Assembly: GCA_023418925.1 (NCBI GenBank)
Contig: JAEZYS010000029.1
Coordinates: forward strand, 105,669-169,668
Direction: 5' to 3'
DNA from: Bacillota bacterium
Lineage (GTDB): Bacteria; Bacillota; Clostridia; Oscillospirales; Ruminococcaceae
DNA: 64,000 nucleotides
The notes below the pieces were generated by a model that saw only the letters and a program-made list of their open reading frames with translations, made no database searches and was not told the origin of the DNA. Of the stretch, positions 25,361-34,304 are shown in pieces (the first letter of the stretch is position 1; every line of letters starts with the position of its first letter). The position numbers and the translations under genes were made by a program.

Positions 25361-26098
25361 TTACATTGATAATCCTCCGGATATTTCAATTGTCTGACCT
25401 GTTACATAAGATGCATCATCAGAAGCAAGGAACGAAACAACTCCTGCAATTTCTTCAACACTTCCATATCTCTTCATCGCAATAGCAGAAAGCATAGCAG
25501 CCCTCTGTTCATCAGTAAGCTTGTCTGTCATAGGTGTCTGAATAAAGCCAGGAGCAACTGCATTTACAGTAATGTTTCTTGCACCTAGTTCCTTTGCTGC
25601 TGTCTTTGTCATACCTATTATTGCTGCCTTTGAAGCGGAGTAGTTTATCTGACCAGGATTTCCGTAAAGTCCTGCAACAGAAGCAAGGTTTATTATTTTT
25701 CCTGATCTCTGACGAATCATTACGTTGCAGACATATTTCATCATATTGAATACGCTCTTCTGATTAACTGCAATAACAAGGTCATACTGTTCTTCAGGCA
25801 TTCTTGCCATAAGCCCATCTCTTGTAATTCCTGCATTATTAACAAGAACATCAATTGTTCCGAAACGTGCTTTTATATCCTTAACCATCTTTTCACACTG
25901 GTCATGCTTTGAAACGTCAGCACAGAAGCATTCCGTCTCAACACCAAATGCCCTGCACTGTTCAATTACTTCATTGTTTTCAAACATACTTTCATTTATA
26001 TCATTAAAAGCAATATTATATCCGTCTTTTGCTAATCTTAGCGCAATAGCTGCTCCGATACCTCTTGACGAACCTGTGATAACTGCTGTTTTAGCCAT
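25361..26098 (-). CDS. fabG: 3-oxoacyl-ACP reductase FabG
   Basis: A 245-residue short-chain dehydrogenase. Motifs are TGSSRGIGAAIA (cofactor), NNAGITRDGL, the catalytic Ser of NLASVAG, YSASKAAIIGMTK (Tyr and Lys), and NAVAPGFIQTPMTD. It reduces 3-oxoacyl-ACP with NADPH. The start at 26098 (MAKTAVITG) has GAAAGGG 9 nt upstream; the ATG at 26116 precedes that ribosome binding site. Confidence 0.97.
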   Translation of the reverse strand: MAKTAVITGSSRGIGAAIALRLAKDGYNIAFNDINESMFENNEVIEQCRAFGVETECFCADVSKHDQCEKMVKDIKARFGTIDVLVNNAGITRDGLMARMPEEQYDLVIAVNQKSVFNMMKYVCNVMIRQRSGKIINLASVAGLYGNPGQINYSASKAAIIGMTKTAAKELGARNITVNAVAPGFIQTPMTDKLTDEQRAAMLSAIAMKRYGSVEEIAGVVSFLASDDASYVTGQTIEISGGLSM

Positions 26099-26140
26099 AT
26101 AAATACACCCTTTCATTTATCATTAAACTGTAAACAATAC

Positions 26141-26509
26141 TCATGCTGTCATAAAAGGAATAATCTGCCTATCAAAATCGTCATATCTGATTATAAACAG
26201 TTTTTTGATACGTACATCTGCATACTTTTCGATTATTTCAACAAAATGTCTTCGCATTATCTCCGTTATAGCTTTTTCCCTGTAAACTAGCCTATCATAT
26301 TTAAGGCGTACACACAGCTTGTTCAACGTTCTGTTTATACCAAGAACGGAAATAAGAACATTTATCCTGCCATTCTTATCCCATAGCTGAATAGCAGCAC
26401 AGATACACATAAATATCAATCCTATCCAGCCGCTTCTTGAAAAAGCTGCAAGGATATTATCTGTAATAAATGTTATGCTTTCATAAAGGTCATCATAATT
26501 ATAATTCAT
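26141..26509 (-). CDS. Small membrane-associated protein of unknown function between fabH and fabG
   Basis: A 122-residue protein with a single central hydrophobic helix (WIGLIFMCICAAIQLW, about residues 28-43), flanked by a polar N-terminus and a long basic/aromatic C-terminal region. No family recognised. It is tightly packed between fabH and fabG (15 and 42 nt), on the same strand, so it is likely co-transcribed with fatty acid synthesis. Its ribosome binding site, GAGG, is weak. Confidence 0.7.
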   Translation of the reverse strand: MNYNYDDLYESITFITDNILAAFSRSGWIGLIFMCICAAIQLWDKNGRINVLISVLGINRTLNKLCVRLKYDRLVYREKAITEIMRRHFVEIIEKYADVRIKKLFIIRYDDFDRQIIPFMTA

Positions 26510-26524
26510 CTGATTGCCTCAATA

Positions 26525-27517
26525 TTAATATTCGATAATAACGCATCCCGTTGTCAGTCCTGCACCAAAACCTACAAAGCAAACTTTCTGGCCATGCTTT
26601 ATTCTTCCGTCACGGACTGCCTCATCAAAAGCTATAGGCATTGATGCGCTGGAGGTATTTCCGTATTTGTCAAGAGTGATAATAAACTTATCCATTGAAA
26701 CACCAAGATTCTTTGCGGCTGTTTCAATAATTCGTAAATTTGCCTGATGAGGAACAAACCAATCTATTTCATGTATATCAAGGCCAATCTTTTCTGCAGC
26801 CTTTATTGAGGCTGTCGGAAGAGCCTTTGTAGCAAACTTGTATACTTCTTTACCATTCTGATGAAGGAACTGATCATTCATATCAAAATCGCTTCCGTAA
26901 TTAACTTCCTGAGAAGTACGGAAAGGGTGCTGAGGAAATGTTTTCTTTGCATAAAGAAATTTTGCTCCGCTGCCATCAGACGAAAGATAATCTGAATAAA
27001 GCTTTTCTGAACGTTCAATTACAACTGCACCTGCCCCGTCGCCGAAAAGTATACAGGTTGAACGGTCAGAAAAGTCAGTAATACGTGAAAGAAGCTCATT
27101 TGAAACTATAAGCGCATATTTTATATTTTCGTCTGTCTGGAGAAATCTTTTTGCGGTATCAAGTCCATAAACAAATCCTGAGCAAGCAGCGTTTATATCG
27201 AAAGCAAAAGCATTTACAGCACCTATTTCGTTCTGTATAACACATGCAACTGACGGAGTATAAAAATCTGCTGTTGCAGTTGTGTCTATAATAAGGCCGA
27301 TATCTTCCGGAGATATTCCAGCCGACTTAATTGCTTCCTTTGCAGCCTGTGCACCCATGAACCATGCTGACTCACCGTCATTAAAATGACGGGTTTTTAT
27401 ACCTGTTCTTGTGGAAATCCACTCATCATTAGTATCAACGATTTTTGATAATGCATCATTATCTATTTTAAGTTTAGGAACATAGCTACCTGTTCCTAGA
27501 ATATTAATTCCAAACAA
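26525..27517 (-). CDS. fabH: 3-oxoacyl-ACP synthase III (FabH)
   Basis: A 330-residue condensing enzyme that starts fatty acid chains from acyl-CoA and malonyl-ACP. The catalytic triad is visible as Cys in INAACSGFVYGLD, His in WFVPHQANLRII, and Asn in DKYGNTSSASMPIA. The start is a TTG at 27515-27517, with GGAGG 8 nt upstream. It is the first gene of an eleven-gene fab/acc operon driven by the promoter at 27600-27628. Confidence 0.97.
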   Translation of the reverse strand: MFGINILGTGSYVPKLKIDNDALSKIVDTNDEWISTRTGIKTRHFNDGESAWFMGAQAAKEAIKSAGISPEDIGLIIDTTATADFYTPSVACVIQNEIGAVNAFAFDINAACSGFVYGLDTAKRFLQTDENIKYALIVSNELLSRITDFSDRSTCILFGDGAGAVVIERSEKLYSDYLSSDGSGAKFLYAKKTFPQHPFRTSQEVNYGSDFDMNDQFLHQNGKEVYKFATKALPTASIKAAEKIGLDIHEIDWFVPHQANLRIIETAAKNLGVSMDKFIITLDKYGNTSSASMPIAFDEAVRDGRIKHGQKVCFVGFGAGLTTGCVIIEY

Positions 27518-27599
27518 AAAATTTTCCTCCTGTATTGTAATTTTTATTTATATATGATATATTGTTAAAGATATCATTCAGACTTAGGCATATAGTATT

Positions 27600-27628
27600 A
27601 TTGTAAAGCTTTTTTGAATTGTTGTCAA
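27600..27628 (-). promoter_or_regulatory. SigA-type promoter of the fab/acc operon
   Basis: On the minus strand TTGACA (27623-27628) and TACAAT (27600-27605) are separated by 17 bp. The promoter lies about 80 nt before the fabH start codon. Confidence 0.85.
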
Positions 27629-27678
27629 CTGAATTTTATTATATATTAATCTATAATATTTAATTCAGGTTACAGTAG

Positions 27679-27706
27679 TTAAGCAATATTCACTATTACT
27701 GCTTAA
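27679..27706. promoter_or_regulatory. Inverted repeat, candidate operator between fabH and fabD
   Basis: Arms TTAAGCAATATT (27679-27690) and ATTACTGCTTAA (27695-27706) are related by dyad symmetry at 10 of 12 positions with a 4-nt gap. The right arm overlaps a weak fabD -35 (TTACTG), with TATAAT at 27720-27725. This position would suit a lipid-responsive repressor. It does not match the FapR or FabT sites I know. Confidence 0.45.
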
Positions 27707-27768
27707 GTATGTACACTATTATAATTATAAAGATTAACGGATTTTTTCAGTCCGTAAGCATTCTGAAA

Positions 27769-27805
27769 GGAGCGATGCTGCCTTTTCGGCAGCATAATAT
27801 ATCTA
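27769..27805 (+). promoter_or_regulatory. Ribosome binding site with intervening hairpin before fabD
   Basis: GGAG (27769-27772), 2 nt, hairpin ATGCTGCC-TTTTC-GGCAGCAT (27775-27795), 10 nt, then the fabD ATG at 27806. The geometry matches those at sbcD, rex and the orphan copy at 52.8 kb. Confidence 0.75.
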
Positions 27806-28732
27806 ATGAATAATACAGTATTTTTATTTTCTGGACAAGGTTCACAGTATGCAGGAATGGGAAAGGAACTCGTTGAACGTTTCCCACAGCTAAAGAGCAT
27901 TTATGACGTTGCAAGTGAAATTCTCGGGTTTGACCTTGCAAAGAAATGCTGGGAAGGTTCAGATGAGGAACTTGCACAGACAATAATTTCACAGCCTGCT
28001 ATTATGGCTACATCCCTTGTTGCATATGATGCCGCAATACTTTCTGATATTACATGTACTGCTGTTGCAGGACATTCACTTGGTGAATATGCTGCTATGG
28101 TTGCATCGGGAATTCTTACAATGGAAGATGGTTTCAAGGTTATCAAAGCAAGAGCTTCTGCAATGCAGAAAGCCGCTAAATCAAGCAAGGGTGCTATGTG
28201 TGCAGTTATGGGTAAAACAGCACAGGAAATTGAAGCAATCTGTGCTTCAATTGACGGGTATGTTGTTCCTGTGAACTACAATTCATCTGCACAGACAGTT
28301 ATCGCGGGAGAAATTGATGCAGTTGACAAGGCTGCTGAAAAGTTCACAGAACTTGGTGCAAAAGCAATCAAGCTGAAGGTTTCCGCTGCTTTTCACAGCA
28401 AGCTTATGCAGCCTGCTGCAGATGAATTCAAGGAAGCAATAAAGGATATTGAATTCTTCAAACCACAGATGAAATTCTTCTCAAACCTTACCGGCGCAGA
28501 ACTTAAAGATATTAATGATATGCCTTCAAAACTTGCAATGCATATTGTGTCTCCCGTAAGATTTACTACAGAGCTTGAGACTCTCAACTCTCTCGGATAT
28601 ACTAACTATGTTGAACTCGGGCCTAATAAGGTTCTAACAGGTCTGGTTAAGAAAACACTTAAGGGTGTTAATGCTGTAAATATAGAAAATGAAGCTACTC
28701 TTGACAAGGCAATAGAAACATTATTAAAATAA
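27806..28732 (+). CDS. fabD: Malonyl-CoA:ACP transacylase FabD
   Basis: A 308-residue acyltransferase. It begins TVFLFSGQGSQYAGMG and holds the nucleophile elbow AVAGHSLGEYAAMVASG and the catalytic His in SAAFHSKLM. It loads malonyl groups onto acyl carrier protein. It is transcribed divergently from the fab/acc operon and is followed by a lipoprotein gene. Initiation depends on a Shine-Dalgarno sequence 33 nt upstream that is separated from the ATG by a hairpin. Confidence 0.97.
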   Translation: MNNTVFLFSGQGSQYAGMGKELVERFPQLKSIYDVASEILGFDLAKKCWEGSDEELAQTIISQPAIMATSLVAYDAAILSDITCTAVAGHSLGEYAAMVASGILTMEDGFKVIKARASAMQKAAKSSKGAMCAVMGKTAQEIEAICASIDGYVVPVNYNSSAQTVIAGEIDAVDKAAEKFTELGAKAIKLKVSAAFHSKLMQPAADEFKEAIKDIEFFKPQMKFFSNLTGAELKDINDMPSKLAMHIVSPVRFTTELETLNSLGYTNYVELGPNKVLTGLVKKTLKGVNAVNIENEATLDKAIETLLK

Positions 28733-28772
28733 TTTTTTCTCTGACATATTATTTTTGACTGGTGGTATATAA

Positions 28773-29813
28773 ATGAAACATACACTTTTATATTCAATTG
28801 TATTTTCGGGATTAATTCTCTGTTCTTGTTCTAAAGCAGAAATGAACAGTATTCATACTGAAGAAAGCACATCTGCGTCTGCTGTTACAGAAAGCAGTAT
28901 TTCTGTAACAGCATCGTCAGTGACATCAGATACTGAATCCAAAACACTGACTGTTAAGAATGATGATACTTCTGAGCAGTCTGTTCTTGAAAAGCTTATA
29001 CTTGATTCAGCTCAGCAAAATTCTGAAAATGGTGAAAAGTGTTCGTTTGAATATTATGACCCTATGTTCGGGGATTTTGACGAAGATGGTAAGAATGAAT
29101 TAATTGCACTTGTAAGTGGTTCTTCTTCAGGTGAGCTGGAATACTGGTATGCATGTGACGGTAAGGCTGAAATGCTCACAAGCTGGTGGTTAGAATGGCT
29201 TGAACCAGAGATTGTCACAAGTGGTGATAATACATTTATCAAGCTTGAAAAATTATATCTTAGCCAAAGAGAATCTGTTTATTTTTTACTTGAAAACAGC
29301 ACTCCCGTTTACGTTGAAACATATGGAATACAAGGACTTTATCCCGATGGTGATAATGGGGATTTCACAGGCTATCACAGCACATATGACAGTTACTCTA
29401 ACGGAGTGGGTCATACTTGGAAACCATACTGGTTTTATTACAAGGATAAGGAATTTCATGAGTATGTTGGTACAGAAATTACTGTTGATGAACTTTTAAA
29501 GTATGATGGCGCACAAACTGTTCTTGACGAAATTAAGGTTGAGGGTGGAAAAGTAATTCACATTCTTAAACGTGAAAACGGTATAATCAATATTGACTAT
29601 TCAATTGCAGAAGAAAACGACATGTCAGATGTTCCTGATACAATTTTATGTTTTCATTTCCGAACACTTAAAATAAGCGGAAATTCAGTTTTGGATATTA
29701 CCCCCACGTATGAATATGATGATGGTACAATAGAATATGAAAACCGAGGATTTTATGAGCCGACAATGTCAGACATCTCTACATATTATAAACTTTTTAA
29801 TATAGAAAACTGA
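28773..29813 (+). CDS. Putative lipoprotein with acidic repeat region, unknown function
   Basis: A 346-residue protein with a lipoprotein signal peptide: the hydrophobic stretch LLYSIVFSGLILCSC, with lipobox LCSC and Cys19 as probable lipidation site. A Ser/Thr-rich linker of about 45 residues follows. The segment DPMFGDFDEDGKNELIALVSG resembles FG-GAP/VCBS-type calcium-binding loops. The rest is not assigned. It lies between fabD and aroE on the same strand but has no evident functional link to them. Confidence 0.75.
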   Translation: MKHTLLYSIVFSGLILCSCSKAEMNSIHTEESTSASAVTESSISVTASSVTSDTESKTLTVKNDDTSEQSVLEKLILDSAQQNSENGEKCSFEYYDPMFGDFDEDGKNELIALVSGSSSGELEYWYACDGKAEMLTSWWLEWLEPEIVTSGDNTFIKLEKLYLSQRESVYFLLENSTPVYVETYGIQGLYPDGDNGDFTGYHSTYDSYSNGVGHTWKPYWFYYKDKEFHEYVGTEITVDELLKYDGAQTVLDEIKVEGGKVIHILKRENGIINIDYSIAEENDMSDVPDTILCFHFRTLKISGNSVLDITPTYEYDDGTIEYENRGFYEPTMSDISTYYKLFNIEN

Positions 29814-29834
29814 TACTTAAAAGGAGCGATTCAA

Positions 29835-30662
29835 TTGAGTAAATACTCAATTTTAGGTTATCCATTAAAACACACTATGTCCCCTCCTATTCACAAGAAG
29901 CTTTTTGAGCTTGCAGGGATTAACGATTATGAATATACAATAAGTGAAATTCCCCCTGAAGAGTTTATTGCAAAAATACCTGAACTCAATGCAATGGATG
30001 GATACAATGTAACTATACCTTATAAAGTTGAAATCATAAAATATCTTGATGAACTTGATGAATCAGCAAAAAGATACAATGCTGTAAACTGTGTTGTCCG
30101 AAAGAAAGGTAAAAACATCGGTTATAACACGGATTGCTACGGCTTTTTAAGGGCACTTGAAGCTGTAAACATATCTTTAGATGGCAATGTCCTTCTGCTT
30201 GGATGTGGAGGTGCAGGGCGCATGATGGCTATCGAAACTGTTCTTCATGGTGGAAAGCTTACCATTGCTGCACGAAACAGAGATGAAACTCTTGCTATTG
30301 CTGATGATATCAGAAAAATAAAGTCTGATGCAGATGTTTGTGTAACATCGCTGACTGATATACAAGGGAATTACGATGTCATGCTTAATTCAACTCCTGT
30401 CGGAATGTTCCCTAAAACTGATTTTTCCCCTGTAAGTGAAGAAATCATCAGAAAATGTGGATTTGTTTTTGATGCCGTATATAACCCTGACACAACCCTG
30501 CTTATGTCTTATGCGAAAAAAAATGGGATCAAAACACTTGGTGGAATGTCAATGCTTGTATGGCAGGCAGTTGTAGCACATGAAATCTGGAACAATTCCT
30601 CATACAGTGAACAAGATATAAACCAGCTTATTTCAGACACACAGAAGCATATTTCTCTATAA
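29835..30662 (+). CDS. aroE: Shikimate dehydrogenase AroE
   Basis: A 275-residue enzyme. The substrate-binding N-terminus is SILGYPLKHTMSPPIHKKLF with GYNVTIPYKVEI (catalytic Lys) and GYNTDCYGF (Asp). The NADP Rossmann motif is LLGCGGAGRMM and the C-terminal part has GMSMLVWQAV. It reduces 3-dehydroshikimate in aromatic amino acid synthesis. The start is TTG at 29835, with AAGGAG 8 nt upstream. A rho-independent terminator follows at 30695. Confidence 0.96.
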   Translation: MSKYSILGYPLKHTMSPPIHKKLFELAGINDYEYTISEIPPEEFIAKIPELNAMDGYNVTIPYKVEIIKYLDELDESAKRYNAVNCVVRKKGKNIGYNTDCYGFLRALEAVNISLDGNVLLLGCGGAGRMMAIETVLHGGKLTIAARNRDETLAIADDIRKIKSDADVCVTSLTDIQGNYDVMLNSTPVGMFPKTDFSPVSEEIIRKCGFVFDAVYNPDTTLLMSYAKKNGIKTLGGMSMLVWQAVVAHEIWNNSSYSEQDINQLISDTQKHISL

Positions 30663-30694
30663 AATTATTATCATAAGCATACCATATTATTAAT

Positions 30695-30720
30695 GAGCGG
30701 AGGCTTTTCCGCTCTTTTTT
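30695..30720 (+). terminator. Intrinsic terminator after aroE
   Basis: Stem GAGCGGA / TCCGCTC followed by six T. Confidence 0.9.
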
Positions 30721-30756
30721 CAATAATACCTGCTTATTTTTGTATTGTATTAATGG

Positions 30757-30785
30757 TTGACATATGCACATAAAAGGTGTATTAT
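30757..30785 (+). promoter_or_regulatory. SigA-type promoter of the polysaccharide deacetylase gene
   Basis: TTGACA (30757-30762), 17 bp, TATTAT (30780-30785), about 60 nt before the start codon. Confidence 0.75.
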
Positions 30786-30845
30786 TATAAGGTATAAATA
30801 TCTATTTTACTGAATAGATAAAAAATGAGTTCGGAGGCTTAGGGG

Positions 30846-31883
30846 ATGTATTTCGGCAGTGTTAAATTTTTTAAACATCTGATATTAACCGTGGTCTTCG
30901 GGTGGATGGCTATTGCAACGGGACTTGCAATCTTTTTCGGAATCCGACTTGCAATTGTATCACATGATAAGGCAAATTCAGCGGATGAAAATATTCAGGC
31001 GGTTTCAGAGGATGTTTTGACAATTCCCGATAATACTTCGCTTGAACAGATTTATCTTGTTCTTGCTTCTAAGGGTTATTCAACAGAAGATATTCTTGAA
31101 TTTCTGAAGGATAATGACAGCAATTCAACAAATGCCTTCATTGAAAAGTATAAATCCACAGATGCTATGGCAGAGAATAAGCCTGATACACTTCCTTCAT
31201 ACGCCAGCCTGTATCCTGATTTATATGCGGAAGAGCCAGAAGAATTTGTTGTCTCTGATAAAACTATTTATCTCACCTTTGATGACGGTCCTTCTGAAAA
31301 TACACTTGATGTTCTTAGTATTCTTGATAAATATGATATCAAAGCAACGTTTTTCATGAGTGGAAGCGAAACCGAACAAGGTATGGAAATTATGAAAAAG
31401 GTTGCAGATTCAGGGCATATGATTGGTGTCCATTCTTATTGTCACGACTACGATACTATATATAAAGATGTTGAATCATATCTTGATGATTTCAACAACA
31501 CATATAACATAATTTATAATGCTACCGGCGTTAAACCTCAAATATTCAGGTTCCCAGGTGGCAGTATAAATAGCTACAACAGACTTGTTTACAGGCAGCT
31601 TACATCTGAAATGACCCGCCGTGGATTTGTTTATTACGACTGGAATGTAAGTGCTGAGGATGCAAGTTCACGCGCAACCTGGACTAGCATCTATAATAAT
31701 GTCCTGAACGGTATTGAAAAAAATTCAAACAAACGGGCTATCGTACTTATGCATGACAGTGCAGGAAAACACACAACAGTTAATACACTTGAAGACATTA
31801 TTATTGAACTCAAAAATCAGGGGTATGAGTTCGCACCTCTTGACAATACTGTTAAACCGGTTACTTTTATTGTTCCGGATTGA
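30846..31883 (+). CDS. Membrane-anchored polysaccharide deacetylase (NodB domain)
   Basis: A 345-residue protein. An N-terminal membrane anchor (about residues 11-36) is followed by a helical linker of about 90 residues and a CE4 deacetylase domain. The motifs are TFDDGPSENT (catalytic base and metal Asp), GVHSYCHDY (the two metal His), FRFPGGS, YDWNVSAED and VLMHDSAG. It probably deacetylates peptidoglycan GlcNAc at the cell surface. It precedes a bactofilin gene by 59 nt on the same strand, both linked to cell-envelope shape or modification. Confidence 0.93.
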   Translation: MYFGSVKFFKHLILTVVFGWMAIATGLAIFFGIRLAIVSHDKANSADENIQAVSEDVLTIPDNTSLEQIYLVLASKGYSTEDILEFLKDNDSNSTNAFIEKYKSTDAMAENKPDTLPSYASLYPDLYAEEPEEFVVSDKTIYLTFDDGPSENTLDVLSILDKYDIKATFFMSGSETEQGMEIMKKVADSGHMIGVHSYCHDYDTIYKDVESYLDDFNNTYNIIYNATGVKPQIFRFPGGSINSYNRLVYRQLTSEMTRRGFVYYDWNVSAEDASSRATWTSIYNNVLNGIEKNSNKRAIVLMHDSAGKHTTVNTLEDIIIELKNQGYEFAPLDNTVKPVTFIVPD

Positions 31884-31942
31884 TAAAATACATAATCTGA
31901 TGCTGGTAAGCAAACTAATCTGTATGGATAGGAGTAAAAACA

Positions 31943-32869
31943 ATGAGTCTAAAGGACAATTTTAATCAGGCTTTAAAGGAGTTATTAAAAAAAGACGGCC
32001 TTGTGGGAGAGGATCTGTCCAAGGATTCCAAAAAGAAATCCGAACTTGACAGGTATCTTGACCGTGAGTCTGCACCTTCAGCGCCTGCTGACAGCTTTAT
32101 GCAGCAAATGTCCGAAAATGAAACCATTGCAGAGCCTATAAATCAGGCTCAGGAATCTAAAACTTTCGGCGGCTTTACTCCCGAATCTCTTGGACTGGGT
32201 GCATACAATAACAAACCAGAATCAACTCAGCAATCAGCAGAAAGAGTTTCAAAGTCTGAGGAAACAGCTTCTTCTCCATTTGCATCAGCTGCTCCTAAGG
32301 CTGATTTCGGTTTCGTTCCGCCACCTCCTGCACCTCAGAGAAATTATGGCCAGTCAGTAAATCCAGCACCATCTTCACGCGGACAGGAACCTCCATATTA
32401 CGAAACTGAAGAAACTACTGTTATTTCAAGAAATACTATAATTGATGGTAATGTCCGTTCATTTGCTAATATCACGATTGATGGTAGCGTTAAGGGTGAT
32501 GTTAAAATTACAAAGAATATCAATATCACTGGCAAGATTGTCGGCGATATTGAATGTAATAATTCTACTATGATAGGTGCTTCAATGCAGGGAAATATTG
32601 CTTCAAAGGGACAGGTTCAGATGGATAGGGACAGCCTGCTTCTCGGAGATATTGCTGCACAGTATCTTGACCTTAATGGAAAAATCAAGGGTAACGTTGA
32701 TGTCGGCGGAAAGGCTGAATTCAAAACTGACGCTGTTATTCTCGGAAACATCACAGCTTCAACAATTACTGTCCTTGACGGTGCAACAATTCAGGGATTT
32801 GTAAATACAACATTCCTTCAGGAAAACTCGGGAAGTATTTTCCCAGAAAAAATTGCTGTATCTGAATAA
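31943..32869 (+). CDS. Bactofilin-like polymer-forming cytoskeletal protein
   Basis: A 308-residue protein. The C-terminal half is a bactofilin beta-helix, seen as repeated hydrophobic turns (TIIDGNVRSFANITIDGSVK, NITGKIVGDIECNN, LNGKIKGNVDVGGK, TVLDGATIQGFVNT). The N-terminal 150 residues are Ser/Pro/Glu-rich and probably disordered. Bactofilins polymerise without nucleotide and scaffold wall enzymes, which fits the deacetylase gene just upstream. TAGGAGTAAAAACA precedes the ATG. Confidence 0.9.
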   Translation: MSLKDNFNQALKELLKKDGLVGEDLSKDSKKKSELDRYLDRESAPSAPADSFMQQMSENETIAEPINQAQESKTFGGFTPESLGLGAYNNKPESTQQSAERVSKSEETASSPFASAAPKADFGFVPPPPAPQRNYGQSVNPAPSSRGQEPPYYETEETTVISRNTIIDGNVRSFANITIDGSVKGDVKITKNINITGKIVGDIECNNSTMIGASMQGNIASKGQVQMDRDSLLLGDIAAQYLDLNGKIKGNVDVGGKAEFKTDAVILGNITASTITVLDGATIQGFVNTTFLQENSGSIFPEKIAVSE

Positions 32870-32876
32870 TTAAACT

Positions 32877-33323
32877 ATGGAAATACTAAACGACAAATCT
32901 TCTCTTACCATTAATATCAAGCAAAATATGTTTAAAATAATTGATGCAAGAATTATCAGAAAAAATGTCTTTGTAAAAGAACTTGGAGGCAAAGATGAGT
33001 TTGATATTATTGATACAGCAGCTTTTCACATTGTAGTTTACAAGGATTGTAAACCTGTTGCAACTGCAAGAGCGTTCTGTTATGATGATGACATTTATGC
33101 TATTGAGCGCCTATGCGTCATACAAGAATACAGGGGCTCCGGAATTGCTGCAATACTGCTCTCTGAACTTGAACAATTTATTTCTACGATATATTCTGGG
33201 ACATTAAAGTTAATAGCGGATCTTGAAAGCTATGAGTATTTTGAAAAATATGGCTATGTTCGTTCCGGATATCCTTATATTACTGAACGTGGAGTTATGG
33301 TTTGTTTGGAGAAAACTATTTAA
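32877..33323 (+). CDS. GNAT family N-acetyltransferase
   Basis: A 148-residue GNAT domain. The acetyl-CoA site is in IERLCVIQEYRGSGIAAILLSELEQF, and the typical C-terminal YEYFEKYGYVRSGYPYI follows. The N-terminal part VFVKELGGKDEFDI resembles the ElaA/YjcF type. It starts 8 nt after the bactofilin stop with no clear ribosome binding site, so translation is probably coupled. The substrate is unknown. Confidence 0.85.
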   Translation: MEILNDKSSLTINIKQNMFKIIDARIIRKNVFVKELGGKDEFDIIDTAAFHIVVYKDCKPVATARAFCYDDDIYAIERLCVIQEYRGSGIAAILLSELEQFISTIYSGTLKLIADLESYEYFEKYGYVRSGYPYITERGVMVCLEKTI

Positions 33324-33369
33324 CCAGGTATCATTTTATTCAGACAAAACAATTATGGAGTGATAAACT

Positions 33370-34233
33370 ATGCCAGAATCAGATAAACTACTTTTAAACA
33401 ATTCTACTCTTCCTCCTCTTGAAGATATTGATGCAACAAAGCTTTCTGAATCCAAGCATATCGAAAAAAATTTCAGTACCCTCCCTCCTCTTAATGATAT
33501 TTCTATAGGCGAAATACAACTTGACAATATCAAAACTGATTATATTTCTGATGACAATTCAACTGCTGCAAAGTCGATTGCAAATCAGATCAAGCTTGAC
33601 GATATTTCTTTGGAAATGTCTGAATCTGCACCTGTACTTGAGGATTTATCTACCCAATATAAACCTACATATAATAAGGCAAAAGCTGATGAACAGTTTC
33701 GTCCTGTTGAAAAGAAATCTGAAAAGCAGCTTATCAAGGAACGCCTTCAGCGTGAGATAAACAGGGTTCCTGATCAGATTGATAAAAAAGAAAGCCTTGC
33801 ACTTTATAAAAAACTAATGGAAGAAAAGAAAATCAAGGATGCTCACAAGGGTCTAGTATCTACAATTTTTGTAATGGTTTTTGGAATAATGAGTGCATTC
33901 ATTTCTTATTTCTTCCTAGACTGGAGTAGTCAGGCTGTTTTCAAGTATCTTGCTATTGCTGCAATGGTATTTTCTCTTCTATTGTTAATAAAACTTAAGT
34001 TTGTCAAGGTTTTATGTACTATATTCTTTGCGGTAAATACTTTGATCTTGCTTATTCCCGGCGTTATAAAGTTTGCAATACAATCTGAGATGGCAGAAGC
34101 AAATGAAACTAGTTTTATAAAAACGCTTATTCTCCTTGTTGCTGCTACCCTGCTTAGTGCAATTTCATGTTTTCAACTTGCAACAAGTGATAAAATTGAG
34201 GCTTTTTATTCTACTAAAATTTTATCTAAATGA
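33370..34233 (+). CDS. Membrane protein with repeated acidic short motif, unknown function
   Basis: A 287-residue protein. The N-terminal 110 residues are polar and contain a repeated short motif: LPPLEDID, LPPLNDIS, IQLDNI, IKLDDIS and PVLEDLS. A basic helical stretch follows (about 115-165). About four C-terminal membrane helices begin near residue 165 (LVSTIFVMVFGIMSAFISYF). No family assigned. GGAGTGATAAACT precedes the ATG. The motif repeat could be a docking site for a cytoplasmic partner, which is speculation. Confidence 0.75.
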   Translation: MPESDKLLLNNSTLPPLEDIDATKLSESKHIEKNFSTLPPLNDISIGEIQLDNIKTDYISDDNSTAAKSIANQIKLDDISLEMSESAPVLEDLSTQYKPTYNKAKADEQFRPVEKKSEKQLIKERLQREINRVPDQIDKKESLALYKKLMEEKKIKDAHKGLVSTIFVMVFGIMSAFISYFFLDWSSQAVFKYLAIAAMVFSLLLLIKLKFVKVLCTIFFAVNTLILLIPGVIKFAIQSEMAEANETSFIKTLILLVAATLLSAISCFQLATSDKIEAFYSTKILSK

Positions 34234-34260
34234 TTTTTGTTATAAATTTTGAACATTATT

Positions 34261-34288
34261 GCTCTCAGTAATCTCTGGGAGCATTTTT
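34261..34288 (+). terminator. Intrinsic terminator after the motif-repeat membrane protein
   Basis: Stem GCTCTCAG / CTGGGAGC (one G-T pair) followed by ATTTTTAA. Confidence 0.65.
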
Positions 34289-34304
34289 AATAGGGGTGTA
34301 TGCA

